Shown: positions 1 through 8,787 of the stretch, piece after piece | Numbering within the stretch: the first letter of the stretch is position 1 | Layout of the letters: the number at the start of each line of letters is the position of its first letter | Assembly (NCBI RefSeq): GCF_031458255.1 | Contig: NZ_JAVDYC010000001.1 | Location: 2,489,001 to 2,553,000 of the forward strand | Origin: Catenuloplanes niger | Lineage (GTDB): Bacteria; Actinomycetota; Actinomycetes; Mycobacteriales; Micromonosporaceae | Reading direction: 5' to 3' | DNA: 64,000 bases | Translations under genes and position numbers: made by a program | The notes under the pieces: model-generated | What the model saw: the letters and a program-made list of their open reading frames with translations, nothing else | What the model was told of the DNA's origin: nothing | Database searches by the model: none

Positions 1-137
1 TGGGCGGCCCGGACCACCAGCGTGGACTTGCCGGCGCCGGGCGGTGAGTCCACCACCACGCCGCGGTGCGCACCGGTGCCGAGATCGGCCAGGACCGCGT
101 CGACGACCGCGTTGGCCGCCGTTCCCGGTGACGTCAC
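1..137 (-). CDS. P-loop ATPase/helicase, N-terminal fragment
   Basis: Only the first 45 codons lie in the window; the rest is beyond the left edge. The fragment starts at a GTG whose bases overlap the TGA stop of the 509-aa gene upstream (GTGA), so translation is probably coupled. It contains a Walker A loop, DSPPGAGKSTLV, preceded by the hydrophobic strand GVVV. This form is common in superfamily 1 helicases and related AAA proteins. Together with the RecB-type nuclease two genes upstream, the operon looks like a DNA-processing or defence module. The exact helicase family cannot be told from 45 residues; a non-helicase AAA ATPase is possible. Confidence 0.7.
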   Translation of the reverse strand, partial: MTSPGTAANAVVDAVLADLGTGAHRGVVVDSPPGAGKSTLVVRAA

Positions 138-1663
138 GACCAGTCCTCCGCGGCCGCGTGGTCGCCCTGGTCGAGCGGGTCGTCCGCGATCGAGTACTGC
201 GGCGGGCCGCCGTGCGTCCACGGCGTCTCCTCGCGGGACGGGAACGTGCCGGGCGGCGCGTAGCCGAGGCTGAGGCTGGTGTAGCAGATCCGCTCGCCCA
301 CCTCGGGCACGCTGCCGGGCGGCGCGGTGAGCCCGCGGCCCATGCCGCCGGACAGCTCCAGCACCACCTCGGTCTTGTCGCCCTCCTCGACCGGCGTCAC
401 GAAGATCACCCGCGCCCGCTGCGCCTGACGGGACGGCGAGACCAGCGTGGTGCCCTCGGTGAACAGCACCGGGTCCGTGGTGACGACCTGGATGCGCGGG
501 CGCAGCACCGGGCGCTTGCCGGTGTCGTCGACCCGGGTCGGCGCGGAGAGCGTCACCTCGCCGACGAACGCCTCGCCGCCGAGCCGGTGCTCCGCCATGA
601 TCAGCGGGTCGTCGAACGCGCGCTCGATCGCGTAGGACTGACCGGCGCGCTCCAGCTTGTGCAGCCGGGTGGCGGCCGCGACCGCGCCGTCCCGCCGGGC
701 CTGCGGCGCGCCGCCGCCCTGGACGTAGAGCGAGAAGTCGCTGAACACGTCGCGGTCCTGCGCCCAGCGGCCGTCCACCGACGCGCCCGGCGGCATCGCC
801 CGCATCACCCGCAGGCCGCGCCACATCAGTTCCCAGGTCGGCGCCAGCTGGCCGTGCAGCAGCTCCGTCAACTGCCGGTACGCCGCGCGCTCCGCCTCCG
901 GGTCGTCCGCCTCGGTCGCGGCCCGGTAGACGTCCATCGCGGGACCGAGCACGTCGTTGTCGAAGCCGGGGTCAGTGGCCGGGCCGGCCGGCGGGCACAC
1001 CTCCGGGTCCTCGGCGAGCCGGGCGGCCGCGGCGCCGGTGGTGCCGGGCGGGGGCGCGATCCAGTTGACCAGCGAGCCCAGGTGCGCGTCCTCGTGGCCG
1101 CTCTGGCCCGTGGCCCAGTGCGCGGCGAGCAGGTCGGTCAGCGACAGCAGCATCGACGACCCGGGCTGCTCGGCCCGGTCCGCGAAGAACGTCAGCCACC
1201 GGCCCAGCAGCGGTACGTTCGGGTGCACCGGATAGTCGCCGTCCGTGCGCCGGAACCGGGTGGACCGGCCGAACAGCCGGATGAAGCCGATGCCGGCCGG
1301 TGCGGGCACGATGATCTGCGGCGCCTCCAGGTAGCGGTAGCGCACGTCCCGCTTGCGGTCGGTGGGCACCGCCTCGGTCGCGCCGCAGAAGCCCTCCACG
1401 TAGGGCAGCAGGATGTCGGCGAGCCGGGCCGCGAAGTCGAAGCGCTGCCCACGGTCCCGCGGCTGCGGCACGATCAGCAGCTCCGGCCGGTCCTCCTCGG
1501 TGCCGACCATGGCGGCCAGCGGCGCGTTCGCCTCACCGGCCATGGTCAGCGGGATGAACACCAGCGGCAGGTCGGAGAGGTACGCGTGCCGTACCGTGGC
1601 GATCGGTTGTGCTCGGCCCGCCGCGACCGCCTGCGCCTTGGCCAGCGCGGTGAGCGTGCTCAC
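134..1663 (-). CDS. Unknown protein in nuclease-helicase operon
   Basis: A 509-aa protein that I do not recognise. It has no signal peptide or membrane segments. The central part is rich in charged and aromatic residues, and the C-terminal part contains beta-rich segments such as VVLELSGGMGRGL and GERICYTSLSLGY. Its GTG start overlaps the TGA of the Fe-S nuclease gene (GTGA), and its stop overlaps the GTG of the helicase gene in the same way, so the three proteins are very likely made in fixed proportion and may form a complex. A role as the middle subunit of a nuclease-helicase machine is inferred only from position. Confidence 0.75.
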   Translation of the reverse strand: MSTLTALAKAQAVAAGRAQPIATVRHAYLSDLPLVFIPLTMAGEANAPLAAMVGTEEDRPELLIVPQPRDRGQRFDFAARLADILLPYVEGFCGATEAVPTDRKRDVRYRYLEAPQIIVPAPAGIGFIRLFGRSTRFRRTDGDYPVHPNVPLLGRWLTFFADRAEQPGSSMLLSLTDLLAAHWATGQSGHEDAHLGSLVNWIAPPPGTTGAAAARLAEDPEVCPPAGPATDPGFDNDVLGPAMDVYRAATEADDPEAERAAYRQLTELLHGQLAPTWELMWRGLRVMRAMPPGASVDGRWAQDRDVFSDFSLYVQGGGAPQARRDGAVAAATRLHKLERAGQSYAIERAFDDPLIMAEHRLGGEAFVGEVTLSAPTRVDDTGKRPVLRPRIQVVTTDPVLFTEGTTLVSPSRQAQRARVIFVTPVEEGDKTEVVLELSGGMGRGLTAPPGSVPEVGERICYTSLSLGYAPPGTFPSREETPWTHGGPPQYSIADDPLDQGDHAAAEDWS

Positions 1664-2748
1664 GGCACGAGCTCCGCGCGGAGCCGATAGGCGGCCTGGA
1701 GCATCGCGGCGGCCTCGGCCTGCTCCGGCTCCGGCTCGATCCGGCCGCTGGCCAGCGCCAGCACGGTCTGCACGTCCTCGATGCCGCCCAGTTCCTCGCG
1801 CACCGACCGGCCCAGCACCGCGGTGGACGTGCGCGCCTCGCTGCGGCAGAAGAAGGACAGCTCGCAGGTGGCCAGGCAGTCCGGCGCGTACCGGGCGGGC
1901 ACGGCCGCGACGTCCGCGGCCAGGGCGGCCGGGTCGCGGGCGGGCTCACCGTCGTCGCCGGCCGCCAGGTCGAACGAGATGCCGTCCGGCAGCGTGTCCA
2001 GCAGCTGGTCGATGCGGGCCATCCGGGACAGCTGGCGGCGCAGCACGGAGAGCTGGCGGCGGACGTCGATCATGCTGGCGATCGGCTGGTTGGAGAAGTC
2101 CTTCGGGCAGACCAGCAGCACCTCGTGCGAGACGGACTCCGGGTCGCGGCCGGCCTCGGCGAGCGCCTCGCGCAGCGCCAGCACGTAGACCGCGGCCTGG
2201 GTGGCCGCGGCCGACACCTTGCCCGGGTCGGCCTGCTCGTCGATCACCGGGAACGACTTGATCTCCACGATGTGGTAGCGGTCGTCGAGCTGGAACGCGA
2301 CCAGGTCCGGCTCCAGGTAGACGCGCCGGCCGGCCACCTCGAGACGCAGCATCGGGTGGTCGAGCAGCGTGTCCGGGTTGTCGCGCAGGGCCTCGAGGGT
2401 GCGCGCGTACCGCTCCTCGTTCGAGGCCTTCGGCCCACCGGACAGGTCCAGATATTTCGGGACGTCGACGCCGAGGAGGCCGACGAGTTCCGCGCCCTCG
2501 TTCGCCTTCAGCCGCGCCTCGAACACGTTGCCGCGCACGATCGCGAACGACGACTGGCCGAAGCGGCCGGGGAAGCCGATGTGCTCCGCGACCCTCATCT
2601 TGTCCACACCGGCGCCGTCCAGGACCGCGCGCCGGGTGCAGCCGGGATTGCCGGTGAGCGCCGCGATCGTGCGCGCGTTGTGCCGGCGGGGGGCCACCGG
2701 GCCGCGGAGCCGGGCGAGCCGGGCGTCTGGCGTGCTGGTCTGCGCCAT
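1660..2748 (-). CDS. Cas4/AddB-like Fe-S PD-(D/E)XK nuclease
   Basis: A 362-aa protein with the RecB-family nuclease signature in order: RGNVFE at 72-77, EPDLVAF with Asp148, VEIKSF with Glu162 and Lys164, and a Gln184...Tyr188 helix. One Cys (C37) lies before the nuclease core and three after it (C291, C295, C301; spacing CX3CX5C). This one-plus-three pattern is known from Cas4 and AddB, where it binds a 4Fe-4S cluster. The protein should therefore cut or resect DNA. The ATG at 2748 was chosen because the upstream in-frame extension is not protein-like and a 17-bp inverted repeat ends 5 bp before it. It heads the operon with the unknown protein and the P-loop ATPase. No cas1/cas2 or CRISPR is nearby, so a CRISPR role is unlikely. 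Confidence 0.8.
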   Translation of the reverse strand: MAQTSTPDARLARLRGPVAPRRHNARTIAALTGNPGCTRRAVLDGAGVDKMRVAEHIGFPGRFGQSSFAIVRGNVFEARLKANEGAELVGLLGVDVPKYLDLSGGPKASNEERYARTLEALRDNPDTLLDHPMLRLEVAGRRVYLEPDLVAFQLDDRYHIVEIKSFPVIDEQADPGKVSAAATQAAVYVLALREALAEAGRDPESVSHEVLLVCPKDFSNQPIASMIDVRRQLSVLRRQLSRMARIDQLLDTLPDGISFDLAAGDDGEPARDPAALAADVAAVPARYAPDCLATCELSFFCRSEARTSTAVLGRSVREELGGIEDVQTVLALASGRIEPEPEQAEAAAMLQAAYRLRAELVP

Positions 2749-2752
2749 CCGA

Positions 2753-2769
2753 GCAAGGTACAACCTTGC
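2753..2769 (-). promoter_or_regulatory. Inverted repeat before nuclease operon
   Basis: A perfect 7-bp inverted repeat with a 3-base spacer, GCAAGGT-ACA-ACCTTGC, ends 5 bp before the ATG of the Fe-S nuclease gene. No convincing ribosome binding site is seen there. The symmetry and position fit a repressor operator on a short-leader or leaderless transcript; a weak hairpin covering the start is an alternative. Confidence 0.4.
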
Positions 2770-2845
2770 GGCGGGAAAACCAGGAAGAGGCGCGGCGTGT
2801 CGCACAAATGTACGGCACGCCACGCCTATAACGTGATATTTCGGT

Positions 2846-3718
2846 TTAGAAGGGGCAGGTGCTCCGGTACTCCTCGACGCGCAGGCTCACGCCGGGGCCC
2901 GGGCAGAGGAATCGCGTGTACCGGGTGTCGTCGTCCACCCAGCGCTTCAGCCAGGCGATGCTGTGCTTCGCGATCGTGGTGTCCGCCGAGTTCGGCGTGA
3001 AGTGGGTGGCCCCGTTCAGCTCCAGGTACGCCTTGTCCGCCGACGACGGCAGCCCGCTGTAGAACGGCTCCGAGTGCGTGGCGACCGGCGCGACCGTGTC
3101 CCCGTCCGCGCCGATCACCAGCGTGGGGACCCGTACCGTCGAGAAGGTCTTGGTGGTGTTCCAGCCGGTCAGCGGGATCGCCGCCTGCAGGGCCGGACGG
3201 CTGCGCGCCGCCTCCAGCGAGCCGCCGCCGCCCATCGAGTGCCCCATCACCGCGACCCGCGACCCGTCGATCCGGCCCCGCACCGCGCTGGAGGCGGTCA
3301 GGTAGTCCGCGGCCGCCAGCAGCTGCCGCCCACGCGAGTCGGGCTGGTCCAGCGTGGTGAGCGTGTCGATGGTGAACACCACGAAGCCCTGCGAGGCCAG
3401 CCGCGGCCCGAGCCAGGCGATGCTCGACTGGTACGCGGTGAACCCGGGCGAGACGACGACCGCGCCGAACGTACCCTCGGCCGTGCTCGTCGGGTAGTAG
3501 ACGGTGCCGCCGCCGAACCCGCTCACCAGCAGCGAGGACACGCTGATCTGCGCGGTTGCGAACGGCCCGCGCACCGCCTCCACGCTCGCGTTCGTCGGGT
3601 CCGGTCCCCGCTCGTACGGACTGTCGGCCGCCGCGGACGCCGGCCCGGCACCGGCGAGGAGCCCGCCGGTCAGCACGAGCGCGAGAACCGCCGCGCTCAG
3701 AAATCGTGGCTTGTGCAC
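2846..3718 (-). CDS. Secreted cutinase / polyester (PET) hydrolase-like
   Basis: A 290-aa secreted alpha/beta hydrolase. Residues 1-31 form a signal peptide ending in ASA-A. The mature part closely follows actinobacterial cutinases such as Thermobifida Cut2 and [46 protein letters not shown] and a final Cys pair (C272, C288) for the usual C-terminal disulfide. The catalytic triad is visible as Ser161 (GHSMGGG), Asp207 (DTVAP) and His239 (ATHF), with the binding-cleft Trp186 kept. Two cleft positions differ from Cut2/LCC: the oxyanion-region Tyr is Phe93 (SPGFTA), and the His after the Trp is Asn187. The GTG at 3718 has GGGAG nine bases upstream and gives a proper signal peptide. Expected substrates are cutin or other polyesters; activity on PET is inferred from family resemblance. 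Confidence 0.92.
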   Translation of the reverse strand: MHKPRFLSAAVLALVLTGGLLAGAGPASAAADSPYERGPDPTNASVEAVRGPFATAQISVSSLLVSGFGGGTVYYPTSTAEGTFGAVVVSPGFTAYQSSIAWLGPRLASQGFVVFTIDTLTTLDQPDSRGRQLLAAADYLTASSAVRGRIDGSRVAVMGHSMGGGGSLEAARSRPALQAAIPLTGWNTTKTFSTVRVPTLVIGADGDTVAPVATHSEPFYSGLPSSADKAYLELNGATHFTPNSADTTIAKHSIAWLKRWVDDDTRYTRFLCPGPGVSLRVEEYRSTCPF

Positions 3719-3872
3719 GTCGCTGTACTCCCTGCCTCGATGACGTCGATGGACATCGATCAGAGTGCGCCCGGCGGCCGCTCCGCGAATCGGCTGAATC
3801 ACCTGTCTCACCCACGCCTCCGACTTTGATCTAGGTTGTGAACTGCGAAGATCGCCGAGTCGAGGGGACGTC

Positions 3873-4502
3873 ATGGACGCGCGCGAACGCGAGGTACGCC
3901 GCCGGATCGCGAGCCAGGAGCTCTACCGGGACGCCGACCCCGGCCTGGCCGGGCTGGAGGAGGAGCGGATCCGGGGCAAGGAGCTGGCCGACGACTTCAA
4001 CCGCACCCGCCCCCGGGACACCGCCGAGCGCGACCGCCTGCTCCGCGAGCTGCTCGGCAGCGTCGGCGCCCGGGTCTGGGTCGAGCCGCCGATCCGCGTC
4101 GCCTACGGCCGGCACACGCACCTGGGCGACGACGTCTACGTGAACGTCAACCTGACGGTGATCGACGACGGCGAGGTCTTCGTCGGCGACCGGGTGATGT
4201 TCGCCCCCAACGTGACGATCACCGCGACCGGTCACCCGGTGCACCCGGAGCTGCGCCGCGACGGCACCCAGTTCTCCGCGCCGGTCCGCATCGAGGACGA
4301 CGTCTGGATCGGCGCCGGCGTCACCGTCCTTCCCGGCGTGACGATCGGCCGCGGTGCCGTCGTCGCCGCCGGCGCCGTGGTCACCGCGAACGTCCCCCCG
4401 ATGGTGGTCGCCGGCGGCGTCCCGGCCCGCGTCCTGCGCCCGATCACCGACGCCGACCGCGACTGGGCCTACCGCCCGCCCCGGACCCTGCCCCGGCCGT
4501 AG
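3873..4502 (+). CDS. Maltose/galactoside O-acetyltransferase family
   Basis: A 209-aa cytoplasmic acetyltransferase of the left-handed beta-helix (hexapeptide repeat) class. A helical N-terminus (about 1-65) is followed by hexapeptide turns such as [11 protein letters not shown] and [30 protein letters not shown]. The motif [12 protein letters not shown] holds the His used as general base in LacA and Maa enzymes. It probably transfers acetyl from acetyl-CoA to a sugar hydroxyl. The ATG has GAGGGG six bases upstream. It diverges from the cutinase gene across about 150 bp that must contain both promoters. Confidence 0.88.
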   Translation: MDAREREVRRRIASQELYRDADPGLAGLEEERIRGKELADDFNRTRPRDTAERDRLLRELLGSVGARVWVEPPIRVAYGRHTHLGDDVYVNVNLTVIDDGEVFVGDRVMFAPNVTITATGHPVHPELRRDGTQFSAPVRIEDDVWIGAGVTVLPGVTIGRGAVVAAGAVVTANVPPMVVAGGVPARVLRPITDADRDWAYRPPRTLPRP

Positions 4503-4546
4503 TGCGCCGGGCCGGCCGGCGGCGAGGGACCCGCCGCCGGCACGCC

Positions 4547-4593
4547 GGAACCGGCAGGGAGGAGCCCCGGCGACGACCGGTGCCCGCGGGAGC
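4547..4593 (+). repeat. GC-rich interspersed element, copy A
   Basis: One of four related intergenic sequences in the window. It begins GGAACCGGCAGGGAGG and ends GACCGGTGCCCGCGGGAGC, with a variable middle. This copy sits between the convergent ends of the acetyltransferase and the GGDEF-EAL gene. The other copies are at 18153-18199 (reverse), 20572-20618 and 42964-43021 (reverse, diverged). Confidence 0.6.
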
Positions 4594-4640
4594 GAGCCCG
4601 AAGCGACCGGGCCGGGAGCGGGAATGTCGAATGTCGCTCG

Positions 4641-6917
4641 TCAGACCTTCGCCGCCAGCAGCGGCAGCACGTCCGCGGCCGGAACGGGACGGGACAGCAG
4701 GTAGCCCTGGAGGAGGTCGCAGCCGAGGTCGCGCAGCGCGGCGCGCTGGAACGGCTCCTCGACGCCCTCGGCGATCGTGGCCATGCCGCAGGACCGGGCC
4801 AGCGCGACCAGCGCGGTGACCATGTCCCGCCCGCGCGGCGTGCCGAGGTCCGCGACGAACAGCTTGTCGATCTTCAGGAACTCGACGTGGAAGCGGCTCA
4901 GCCGGGCCAGCGACGAGTAGCCGGTGCCGAAGTCGTCGATGGCGAGGTCGATGCCGAGGGACTGGACGCGGCGGATCGCGGCCAGCACGTGGTCCCGGTC
5001 GTCGTCCATCAGCGCGGTCTCGGTGATCTCGACGACCAGGTTCTCCCCGGCCAGGTTCCAGCGGGTGAGCGCATCGACGAGGCGGTCCGGGAGGCCCGGG
5101 TCGCCGAGCTCGGCCGCGCCGATGTTGACCGTCACCTTGAGCGTGCGCCGGGCACCCGCGTCGATCCACGACCGCAGGCCGGACAGCGCCCGGTCGAGCA
5201 TGACCGACGTGATGCGGCGGCTCAGGTGGGCACGTTCGGCGATCGCGATGAAGCGGTCCGGGCGGATCGGCCCACGGGTCGGGTGGGTCCAGCGGGCGAG
5301 CGCCTCGAAGCCGCGGATCTCGCCGGTCGCCGCGTCGCAGATCGGCTGGTACGCCGCGTCCAGCCCGCCGGTGTCGAGCGCGGTGACCAGGTCGGCGCGC
5401 AGCTCCAGCTCCTCGGACGTGGTGTGGTGCATGCCCGGGTTGAACAGCTGGACGTTGTTCTTGCCGGCGCGCTTGACCGCGTACATGGCGATGTCCGCGT
5501 CGCGGAGCACCTCCATCGCGTCGCGCGGGTCCCCCGCGGCCACCTCGACCAGGCCGACGGAGGCACCGAGCGCGATGCGCCGGCCGTCGAGCTCGAACGG
5601 CTCCTGGAACGTGTCCAGCATGCGCCGGGCGAGCGCCCTGGGGTCGCCGTCGAAATCCTCGAGGAGTACGGCGAACTCGTCGCCGCCGAGCCGGACCACG
5701 GTGTCGTCGCGCCGGAGCACGCCGGTCAGCCGGCCCGCGACCGTGGTCAGCACGGTGTCGCCGGCGACGTGCCCGAGGCTGTCGTTGACCTCCTTGAAGT
5801 CGTCCAGGTCGAGGAAGATCAGGCTGAGCCGGGTGGGCGGCGCCGGCAGCAGCTCGCGCAGGCGCGCGGTGAGCTTGGCGCGGTTGCCGAGCCCGGTGAG
5901 CGAGTCGTGGGTGGCCTCGTGGCGCAGCACGCTCTCGCTGCCGGCCAGCCGGCGCAGCAGCAGCCGGTTCTCGCCGAGCACCACCACCTGGCGGATCAGC
6001 ACGGCCGCGAAGAGCACGACGAGACCCAGGTTCGCCGGCCCGTCCGGCCGGTTGCCGGCCCCGAGCTGGACGCCGCAGAAGACCGCGGTCGGCAGGATCG
6101 GCAGGTACGGCCCGTAGATCGCGAACCGGGTGCCGGCGACCGGCTCCAGGCGCGGGACGTCGCCGCCGCGGTAGGCGAGCGCGGCCATCGCGAAGAGCGC
6201 GAACGCCAGCGTCCAGAGGCCGGAGTCGATCGCGTCGAACGGGTGCCCCCGGTGCAGCACCGTGTAGGTGAACGCGGTGTCCGCCAGCATGATCGTGACC
6301 AGCGACGCCATCACCAGCAGCGGGCCGCGCCGCCGGCCGGCCGGGAACTCGGTGACCACGAGCACGGCCCAGAAGATCAACAGAACCATGTCGCCGAGTA
6401 CGTAGGTGAGGCCGAACGCGACGTCGAGCCGGTCCGGCCCGGCGCGGTTCCAGATCTCGTCGAAGAAGGTGCCCCAGACCACGATGAACACGGCCGCGGC
6501 CGCGACCACGCCGTCCAGGGCCATCCGCAGCCGGGCCCGGACGCCGACGGCCCGGGACGTGGTCCACACGGCCGCGAACATCAGCCCGAAGAACGCCAGC
6601 CGGACGACGGTGACCAGCGGCGACGGCTCCGGTGACGCGCGGTCGACCAGGTGGTGCCAGATCCAGCTGACCGGGCCGAGCGACCAGGCGGCGCACGCGG
6701 CGCCCTGCAGGTACCAGGAGATCCGGCTGAGGCGCTGCGAGGCGCGGCCGGCCGCGCGCAGGCAGAGCACCGCCGCGGTCACCGACGTCGCGAGCGTGAG
6801 CAGCGACGCCAGGCCACGGCCGAGCGCGCCGCCGGCCTCGGGGACCGCGCCGGCGACCAGCGCGACGGCGAACACGGCGAACACGGCGGCCGGAGCGGCT
6901 CGCGGGGTCCGGATCAT
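4641..6917 (-). CDS. Membrane GGDEF-EAL cyclic-di-GMP protein
   Basis: A 758-aa protein. The first 320 or so residues form about eight to ten hydrophobic helices with no domain I can name, acting as membrane anchor and probable sensor. They are followed by a diguanylate cyclase domain with an intact GGDEF at 411-415, then a phosphodiesterase domain with an intact EAL at 538-540. The EAL domain also keeps DDFGTGYSS, KID and AEGVEE, which supply metal and substrate ligands. Both domains look catalytically complete, so it could make and degrade c-di-GMP; which activity dominates cannot be read from sequence. The ATG at 6917 is chosen because codons upstream lack coding character and the protein then begins just before the first helix. 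It diverges from the YihY gene. Confidence 0.9.
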   Translation of the reverse strand: MIRTPRAAPAAVFAVFAVALVAGAVPEAGGALGRGLASLLTLATSVTAAVLCLRAAGRASQRLSRISWYLQGAACAAWSLGPVSWIWHHLVDRASPEPSPLVTVVRLAFFGLMFAAVWTTSRAVGVRARLRMALDGVVAAAAVFIVVWGTFFDEIWNRAGPDRLDVAFGLTYVLGDMVLLIFWAVLVVTEFPAGRRRGPLLVMASLVTIMLADTAFTYTVLHRGHPFDAIDSGLWTLAFALFAMAALAYRGGDVPRLEPVAGTRFAIYGPYLPILPTAVFCGVQLGAGNRPDGPANLGLVVLFAAVLIRQVVVLGENRLLLRRLAGSESVLRHEATHDSLTGLGNRAKLTARLRELLPAPPTRLSLIFLDLDDFKEVNDSLGHVAGDTVLTTVAGRLTGVLRRDDTVVRLGGDEFAVLLEDFDGDPRALARRMLDTFQEPFELDGRRIALGASVGLVEVAAGDPRDAMEVLRDADIAMYAVKRAGKNNVQLFNPGMHHTTSEELELRADLVTALDTGGLDAAYQPICDAATGEIRGFEALARWTHPTRGPIRPDRFIAIAERAHLSRRITSVMLDRALSGLRSWIDAGARRTLKVTVNIGAAELGDPGLPDRLVDALTRWNLAGENLVVEITETALMDDDRDHVLAAIRRVQSLGIDLAIDDFGTGYSSLARLSRFHVEFLKIDKLFVADLGTPRGRDMVTALVALARSCGMATIAEGVEEPFQRAALRDLGCDLLQGYLLSRPVPAADVLPLLAAKV

Positions 6918-7006
6918 GCCGCACCGGTCGGCACCCGCCCGGCCGGGGTTAGATTTTCGCTGCTCAGGGCAGTCAGAGGGGAGGTACGCGGAGAGGGAGG
7001 ACGGCG

Positions 7007-8029
7007 ATGTCGCTATTGCACCGGCACGGTAACGACGCAAAGACGGACAAAGACGATGAGCAGGGTACGAAGCCGGCGGACAAATCGCCCGCGTCGCCCG
7101 AGGAGGGACCGGACAGCCCGGCCCAGCTGAGCGGAAACTCGCTGTGGAACGCGGTCAAGCGCACGGTGACGGAATTCCAGGACGACAACCTGACGGACTG
7201 GGCCGCCGCGCTGACCTACTACGGCGTGCTGTCGATCTTCCCCGGCCTGCTGGTGCTCGCCGCGGTCCTCGGCCTGCTCGGCGACGACACACTCACCCGC
7301 GTGGTGGACAGCATCAAGCCCCTGCTGCCGACCGAGACCGGCGACATCCTGGACAGCATGGCGGGTCAGCTCAGCTCCGCCGACACGTCGTCCGGGCTGA
7401 TCGCGATCCTCGGTCTGGTCGGTGCGTTCTGGTCCGCCTCCGGTTACGTGGGCGCGTTCATGCGCGCGTCCAACTCGATCTACGAGGTCCCGGAGGGCCG
7501 CCCGGTCTGGAAGACGCTGCCGATCCGGGTCGGCGTCACCGCGCTGGTCGGCGTCATGCTGGTCGCCTGCGCGGTCATCGTGGTCTTCACCGGCGGCCTG
7601 GCCGAGACCGTGGGTTCCGCGATCGGGCTCGGCGACGCCGCGGTCACCACCTGGAACATCGCCAAGTGGCCGGTGCTGCTGGTCATCGTGAGCCTGATGT
7701 TCGCGGTGCTCTACTGGGCCTCGCCGAACGCCAAGACCGGCGGGTTCCGCTGGGTCACGCCGGGCGGCATCATGGCGGTGCTGCTCTGGGTGGTCGCCTC
7801 GGCCGCGTTCGGGTTCTACGTGGCGAACTTCGGTTCCTACAACAAGACGTACGGCACGCTGGCCGGCATCATCGTCTTCCTGGTCTGGCTGTGGATCTCC
7901 AACATCGCGATCCTGCTCGGCGCGGAGTTCGACGCGGAGCTGGAGCGGCGGCGGGCGATCGCGTCCGGGACCCCGGCGGACAAGGAGCCGTTCCTGGAGC
8001 TGCGCGACGACCGCAAGGTCAAGAAGTAG
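7007..8029 (+). CDS. YihY/BrkB family inner-membrane protein
   Basis: A 340-aa protein of the YihY/virulence factor BrkB family. A polar, Lys/Asp-rich N-terminus (1-45) is followed by about six membrane helices and a charged C-terminal tail. Recognisable family stretches are WAAALTYYGVLSIFPGLLVL, GYVGAFMRASNSIYEVPEGRPVWKTLP and YGTLAGIIVFLVWLWISNIAILLGAEFDAE. The transported substrate of the family is not firmly established. GGGAGGA stands at a good distance before the ATG. A strong hairpin follows 18 bp after the stop. Confidence 0.9.
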   Translation: MSLLHRHGNDAKTDKDDEQGTKPADKSPASPEEGPDSPAQLSGNSLWNAVKRTVTEFQDDNLTDWAAALTYYGVLSIFPGLLVLAAVLGLLGDDTLTRVVDSIKPLLPTETGDILDSMAGQLSSADTSSGLIAILGLVGAFWSASGYVGAFMRASNSIYEVPEGRPVWKTLPIRVGVTALVGVMLVACAVIVVFTGGLAETVGSAIGLGDAAVTTWNIAKWPVLLVIVSLMFAVLYWASPNAKTGGFRWVTPGGIMAVLLWVVASAAFGFYVANFGSYNKTYGTLAGIIVFLVWLWISNIAILLGAEFDAELERRRAIASGTPADKEPFLELRDDRKVKK

Positions 8030-8047
8030 GTTTCCCCCGCACATGGC

Positions 8048-8077
8048 GAAGGCCCCCGGTTCGCACCGGGGGCCTTC
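8048..8077. terminator. Bidirectional terminator hairpin
   Basis: A perfect 12-bp stem, GAAGGCCCCCGG with a TTCGCA loop, lies between the convergent YihY and small membrane protein genes. Its arms end in TTC on both strands, so it can serve both genes. Confidence 0.85.
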
Positions 8078-8090
8078 TTCCGTACCGCGA

Positions 8091-8420
8091 TCAGAAGGTG
8101 GAGTTGCTGCTGCGGGAGCCGGCGAACGTGTCGTCGGTCGCCGTGATCGAGGAGGTGGGGGTGGTCGTGGAGCTGGTCGACGTGGTGGTGTTCGTCGTCG
8201 ACAGCTTCTCGCCGATCTTGCTGTGCGCCAGCTTGTCCTTGCCCTCGCTGTACAGCCGGTTCGCCTGCGCCTGTGCGACGCCGGCGGCCTCCTGCACGGT
8301 CGGGTGGTCCAGGACCTTGCGGGCCTGCACCCGCAGCTCCTCGTACTTCTCCCGGCCGGCGCGGGCGCCCAGGACGAACCCCGCGGCCAGCCCGCCGATG
8401 AACAGAAGCTTTCCGCGCAT
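8091..8420 (-). CDS. Small YtxH-like membrane-anchored protein
   Basis: A 109-aa protein. It has an N-terminal membrane anchor (KLLFIGGLAAGFVLGARAG), an amphipathic helical middle (EKYEELRVQARKVLDHPTV) and a Ser/Thr-rich disordered tail with runs of STTTPTSS. This resembles YtxH-type actinobacterial proteins of unknown function. The ATG at 8420 has AGGAG eight to nine bases upstream and places the anchor at the very N-terminus. It is convergent with the YihY gene. Confidence 0.75.
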   Translation of the reverse strand: MRGKLLFIGGLAAGFVLGARAGREKYEELRVQARKVLDHPTVQEAAGVAQAQANRLYSEGKDKLAHSKIGEKLSTTNTTTSTSSTTTPTSSITATDDTFAGSRSSNSTF

Positions 8421-8671
8421 GGTGGCGGCTCCTCTCGTGCCTTGACGCAGCGCTACCTGGAGGCAGCACTGTCGCGCCTGTCGTGTGTTGCTGCCGGGGT
8501 ACGTACCCATCCTGCCCCTGAGCCATGCCCCCGTGTGCGGTAGTCACTGAAATGTCCGAAAACTCGGCACGACCGGGTCGGGTAACCCGGTGGCAGAACC
8601 CCCCAGGTGGTCATGTAAGGTTGTTCCCGTCGCCAGGGAGCGGAGAGATCCGAGGCCCGAGCGGTGCACGA

Positions 8672-8744
8672 TCCCCTGTAGCTCAATTGGCAGAGCAGCC
8701 GGCTGTTAACCGGCAGGTTATTGGTTCGAGTCCAATCGGGGGAG
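8672..8744 (+). tRNA. tRNA-Asn (GTT)
   Basis: A complete cloverleaf: acceptor TCCCCTG/CGGGGGA, D arm GCTC-AATTGGCA-GAGC, anticodon stem GCCGG/CCGGC with loop CTGTTAA (anticodon GTT), and T arm with GGTTCGAGTCC. The discriminator base is G8744. CCA is not encoded. A 34-bp palindrome follows ten bases downstream. Confidence 0.97.
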
Positions 8745-8753
8745 CAAGAATAC

Positions 8754-8787
8754 AGAGGCCACTACGCCCGCGGGCGTAGTGGCCTCT
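8754..8787 (+). terminator. tRNA-Asn terminator palindrome
   Basis: A perfect 17+17 bp palindrome whose left arm is AGAGGCCACTACGCCCG, with no unpaired loop bases. It lies just after the tRNA-Asn gene, and a short pyrimidine run follows. The remaining sequence to 9071 holds no gene I can support. Confidence 0.8.

Noticed and set aside
44-1690. Long plus-strand open frame opposite the unknown 509-aa gene.
   Set aside because: Arg/Ala-rich shadow typical of high-GC DNA. The minus-strand frame is coupled to both neighbours and has normal protein composition.
1660-2748. CRISPR-associated Cas4.
   Set aside because: The Cys and nuclease pattern fits Cas4, but there is no CRISPR array or cas1/cas2 in the window, and the operon partners are different.
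8754-8787. Palindrome by tRNA-Asn as an integration (att) site.
   Set aside because: It does not repeat tRNA sequence, and no integrase or second copy is seen in the window. Terminator is the simpler reading.
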